Source: Desulfonema limicola (GTDB taxonomy: Bacteria > Desulfobacterota > Desulfobacteria > Desulfobacterales > DYRC01). Taken from it: a stretch of DNA of 7,278 nucleotides. The notes below the pieces were generated by a model, which was not told the origin of the DNA, ran no database searches, and saw only the letters and a program-made list of their open reading frames with translations. Made by a program: the position numbers and the translations under genes. Shown in pieces: positions 5,651 to 7,278 of the stretch. Every line of letters starts with the position of its first letter. The stretch's first letter is position 1. The stretch is taken from positions 1-7,278 of the forward strand of contig DYRC01000207.1 of NCBI GenBank assembly GCA_020718925.1, in the 5' to 3' direction.

Positions 5651-7210
5651 TTATTCCGGTTTCGCATTCATTGCAAGCGTCTGTTCATCCGCACGCGGAA
5701 TATAAGTGATTCCCTTTCTGCTTGCTATTACAACAGATTGTGCATGAAGCGGAATAAGGGCATAATCATTGATCACTGCCGCCATTGCCTCCTGAAGCAT
5801 CTTTTCCCGCGCACCGGTATCCACAGTTGCCACCGCTTTTTCAATCACCGCATCGGTCTGAGGATTGGAATGCCCCGGATTGTTAATCCCTATTCCTTTG
5901 GATTTATCATAGCTATGAGCAATTGACACCAATCCGTTGGATGACTCTCCGGCATCCGAACTGCTCCAGCCCAGAAGAGCAAACGCAAATTCGTTTTGCG
6001 GCGGAACCAATTTGGTAAAATATGCTGACTTGGGCAGAGTTTCAACTTTTATTCTCAACCCTATTTTTCCAAGCATCTGAGCAAGGGCTTCGCAGATTTT
6101 CGCATCATTGACATAGCGGTCGTTAGGTCCGTGAATTGTCAGCCCGAATCCGTCAGGATAGCCTGCTTCTGCCAGCAGCTTTCTGGCACCTTCGGGATCA
6201 TATTTTTCAACGTTGAGTTCGGGATTATAGCTGTACCAGCCTTCGGGAATAATCTGACTTGCCGGAAACGCCAATCCCGTCATGACCTGCTGAACTATCG
6301 CATCACGGTATATGGCTTTGGACAAGGCTTTGCGTACCCGGATGTCTTTCAACGGATTTTTTTCAAGGGCTTTTCCGTCTTTGTCGGTGATAAATGGAAA
6401 ACTTTTAAGCGTATTACAGGTCATAAAAATGACCCGATCCGAAGCGCATTTGAAGATTTTAAAATTCTTTTTTTCCAATTGTTCCACTTCATTCGGCGGA
6501 ACAAAATCAATCATATCCACCGCACCGCCGGCCAATGCGGCTGTTCGGGTGTCATTATTGCTGAAAATTCTGAATGTAACCTTGTCAAACGCAGGTTTTT
6601 CACCCTGATACGTCTCATTTTTCTGCAATACCAGCCGATTGCCGGGAACAAATTCGGCAAATTTATAAGGTCCGGTGCCGATGGCGGCTTTGCCGGATGT
6701 AAAATCAGCGGTTTCTGCTTTTTCACAGGCTTTTTTTGAAACAATGAACACATTATTAATCTGAAACGGCAGAATAGGGTTGGGTTTTTCTGTCTTTATG
6801 ATAAGCGTGTGCGGATCAGCTATTTTGGTTTCAACAATTCCTCTGAGACTGCTGAGAAACGCCCCGTTGCCGATATTCGGGACTCGTTTATATGAAAATA
6901 CAACATCTTCGGCAGTAAAGTCCGATCCGTCATGAAATTTAATCCCCTGAGCCAGTTTGAATTCCCATGTATTGCTGTCAATGGCTTTCCATGATTTGGC
7001 AAGACCGGGAACCAGACGGATATTATTGTCCACGCGTGTCAGGGTTCCGAAGATGTGCTTGGAATACGCCATATTTGCAGTAACATACTGACTATGCGGA
7101 TCAATCAGAGGCTCAACCCGTGTCCCGATGACCAATTCCGCCGCTCCTGCCGCTTGTACAAAAACTGAGAATAATACAATAAAAACCATCATGTAACGCT
7201 TTGAGTTCAT
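5651..7210 (-). CDS. ABC transporter substrate-binding protein, family 5 (peptide/oligopeptide/nickel type)
   Basis: This 519-residue protein is predicted to be periplasmic and to capture a solute for an ABC importer; the DppA/OppA/NikA family binds peptides, nickel complexes or similar ligands. The N-terminus MNSKRYMMVFIVLFSVFVQA is a Sec signal with likely cleavage after AGA or GAA (about 23-24). There is no lipobox cysteine, so it should be soluble. The family 5 signature spans about 67-110 (LVPGLAKSW, then WEFKL, then IKFHDGSDFTAEDVVFSYKRV). Further family blocks are GTGPYKF (178-184), DIRVRKALSKAI (289-300), and DPEGARKLLAEAGYPDGF (338-355). Length is normal. ATG 7210 has GGAGGG four bases upstream. 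No permease or ATPase gene is present downstream: a terminator and a chemoreceptor follow. Upstream of it the window ends after 68 bp, so a partner could lie outside. The exact ligand cannot be told. Confidence 0.87.
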   Translation of the reverse strand: MNSKRYMMVFIVLFSVFVQAAGAAELVIGTRVEPLIDPHSQYVTANMAYSKHIFGTLTRVDNNIRLVPGLAKSWKAIDSNTWEFKLAQGIKFHDGSDFTAEDVVFSYKRVPNIGNGAFLSSLRGIVETKIADPHTLIIKTEKPNPILPFQINNVFIVSKKACEKAETADFTSGKAAIGTGPYKFAEFVPGNRLVLQKNETYQGEKPAFDKVTFRIFSNNDTRTAALAGGAVDMIDFVPPNEVEQLEKKNFKIFKCASDRVIFMTCNTLKSFPFITDKDGKALEKNPLKDIRVRKALSKAIYRDAIVQQVMTGLAFPASQIIPEGWYSYNPELNVEKYDPEGARKLLAEAGYPDGFGLTIHGPNDRYVNDAKICEALAQMLGKIGLRIKVETLPKSAYFTKLVPPQNEFAFALLGWSSSDAGESSNGLVSIAHSYDKSKGIGINNPGHSNPQTDAVIEKAVATVDTGAREKMLQEAMAAVINDYALIPLHAQSVVIASRKGITYIPRADEQTLAMNAKPE

Positions 7211-7221
7211 TTTTCCCTCCT
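7211..7221 (-). promoter_or_regulatory. Shine-Dalgarno of the substrate-binding protein gene
   Basis: AGGAGGG followed by AAAA directly precedes ATG 7210 on the minus strand. It is a near-perfect anti-16S match with slightly short spacing, and it supports this start together with the signal peptide that begins there. Confidence 0.75.
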
Positions 7222-7242
7222 ATTAACGCTGTTTTTCCTGAA

Positions 7243-7271
7243 TTTTTATACGCATTAACGACTTATGTCAA
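7243..7271 (-). promoter_or_regulatory. Candidate sigma-70 promoter of the substrate-binding protein gene
   Basis: TTGACA (7271-7266) is followed by TAAAAA (7248-7243) at 17 bp, or by the better hexamer TATAAA (7250-7245) at 15 bp. The leader would be about 30 nt. The presence of a private promoter suggests that the gene starts a transcription unit here, not that it lies inside a transporter operon reading in from the right. Confidence 0.5.
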
Positions 7272-7278
7272 TACTTAG

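Noticed and set aside
6131..6739. Long plus-strand open frame (202 codons) opposite the substrate-binding protein gene
   Set aside because: It is antisense to a well-supported gene and has no recognisable domain; such shadow frames are expected.
1..7278. CRISPR array, tRNA or rRNA gene, or phage/defence operon
   Set aside because: No regularly spaced repeats, no tRNA-like cloverleaf or rRNA segments, and no nuclease, integrase or phage structural motifs were seen on either strand.

Overview
The window looks like chromosomal DNA from a Gram-negative bacterium with AT-rich intergenic regions. The best guess is an environmental Desulfobacterota-like organism. That rests on the build of the chemotaxis receptor (Cache-type sensor, no HAMP), the periplasmic binding protein with a Sec signal, a meso-DAP-type murein recycling ligase, and the mix of toxin-antitoxin modules and palindromic intergenic repeats. 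The assignment is an inference; no rRNA or other marker gene is present.

Left part (1-1450), accessory in character. An AbrB-type antitoxin and a RelE/ParE-like toxin form a compact operon on the minus strand (690 down to 146). It has a candidate promoter, a clear Shine-Dalgarno, a 4-nt ATGA stop/start overlap and a strong terminator hairpin at 84-119. Upstream of it is a 79-bp element with 15-bp terminal inverted repeats (810-888), which looks like a MITE or the remains of an insertion sequence. On the other side, on the plus strand, is a second, decayed toxin-antitoxin module of BrnT/BrnA type. The toxin has lost its normal start codon and a central segment, while the BrnA antitoxin is intact. 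The deletion places the toxin N-terminus in frame with the antitoxin.

Right part (1512-7278), three full-length minus-strand genes. Read in the direction of transcription they are: a family 5 (peptide/nickel/oligopeptide type) ABC substrate-binding protein with its own candidate promoter; a terminator; a methyl-accepting chemotaxis protein with a duplicated periplasmic sensor module; a roughly 98-bp imperfect palindrome; and mpl, the murein tripeptide recycling ligase. The binding protein has no permease or ATPase genes next to it in this window. It may feed a transporter encoded elsewhere or, more speculatively, serve chemotaxis with the adjacent receptor. mpl is probably an independent housekeeping gene.

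I found no clearly new multi-gene system. The most unusual items are the toxin-antitoxin frame fusion, the large palindrome between the receptor gene and mpl together with its sequence kinship to the terminator upstream of the receptor, and the tandem duplication in the receptor's sensor region.
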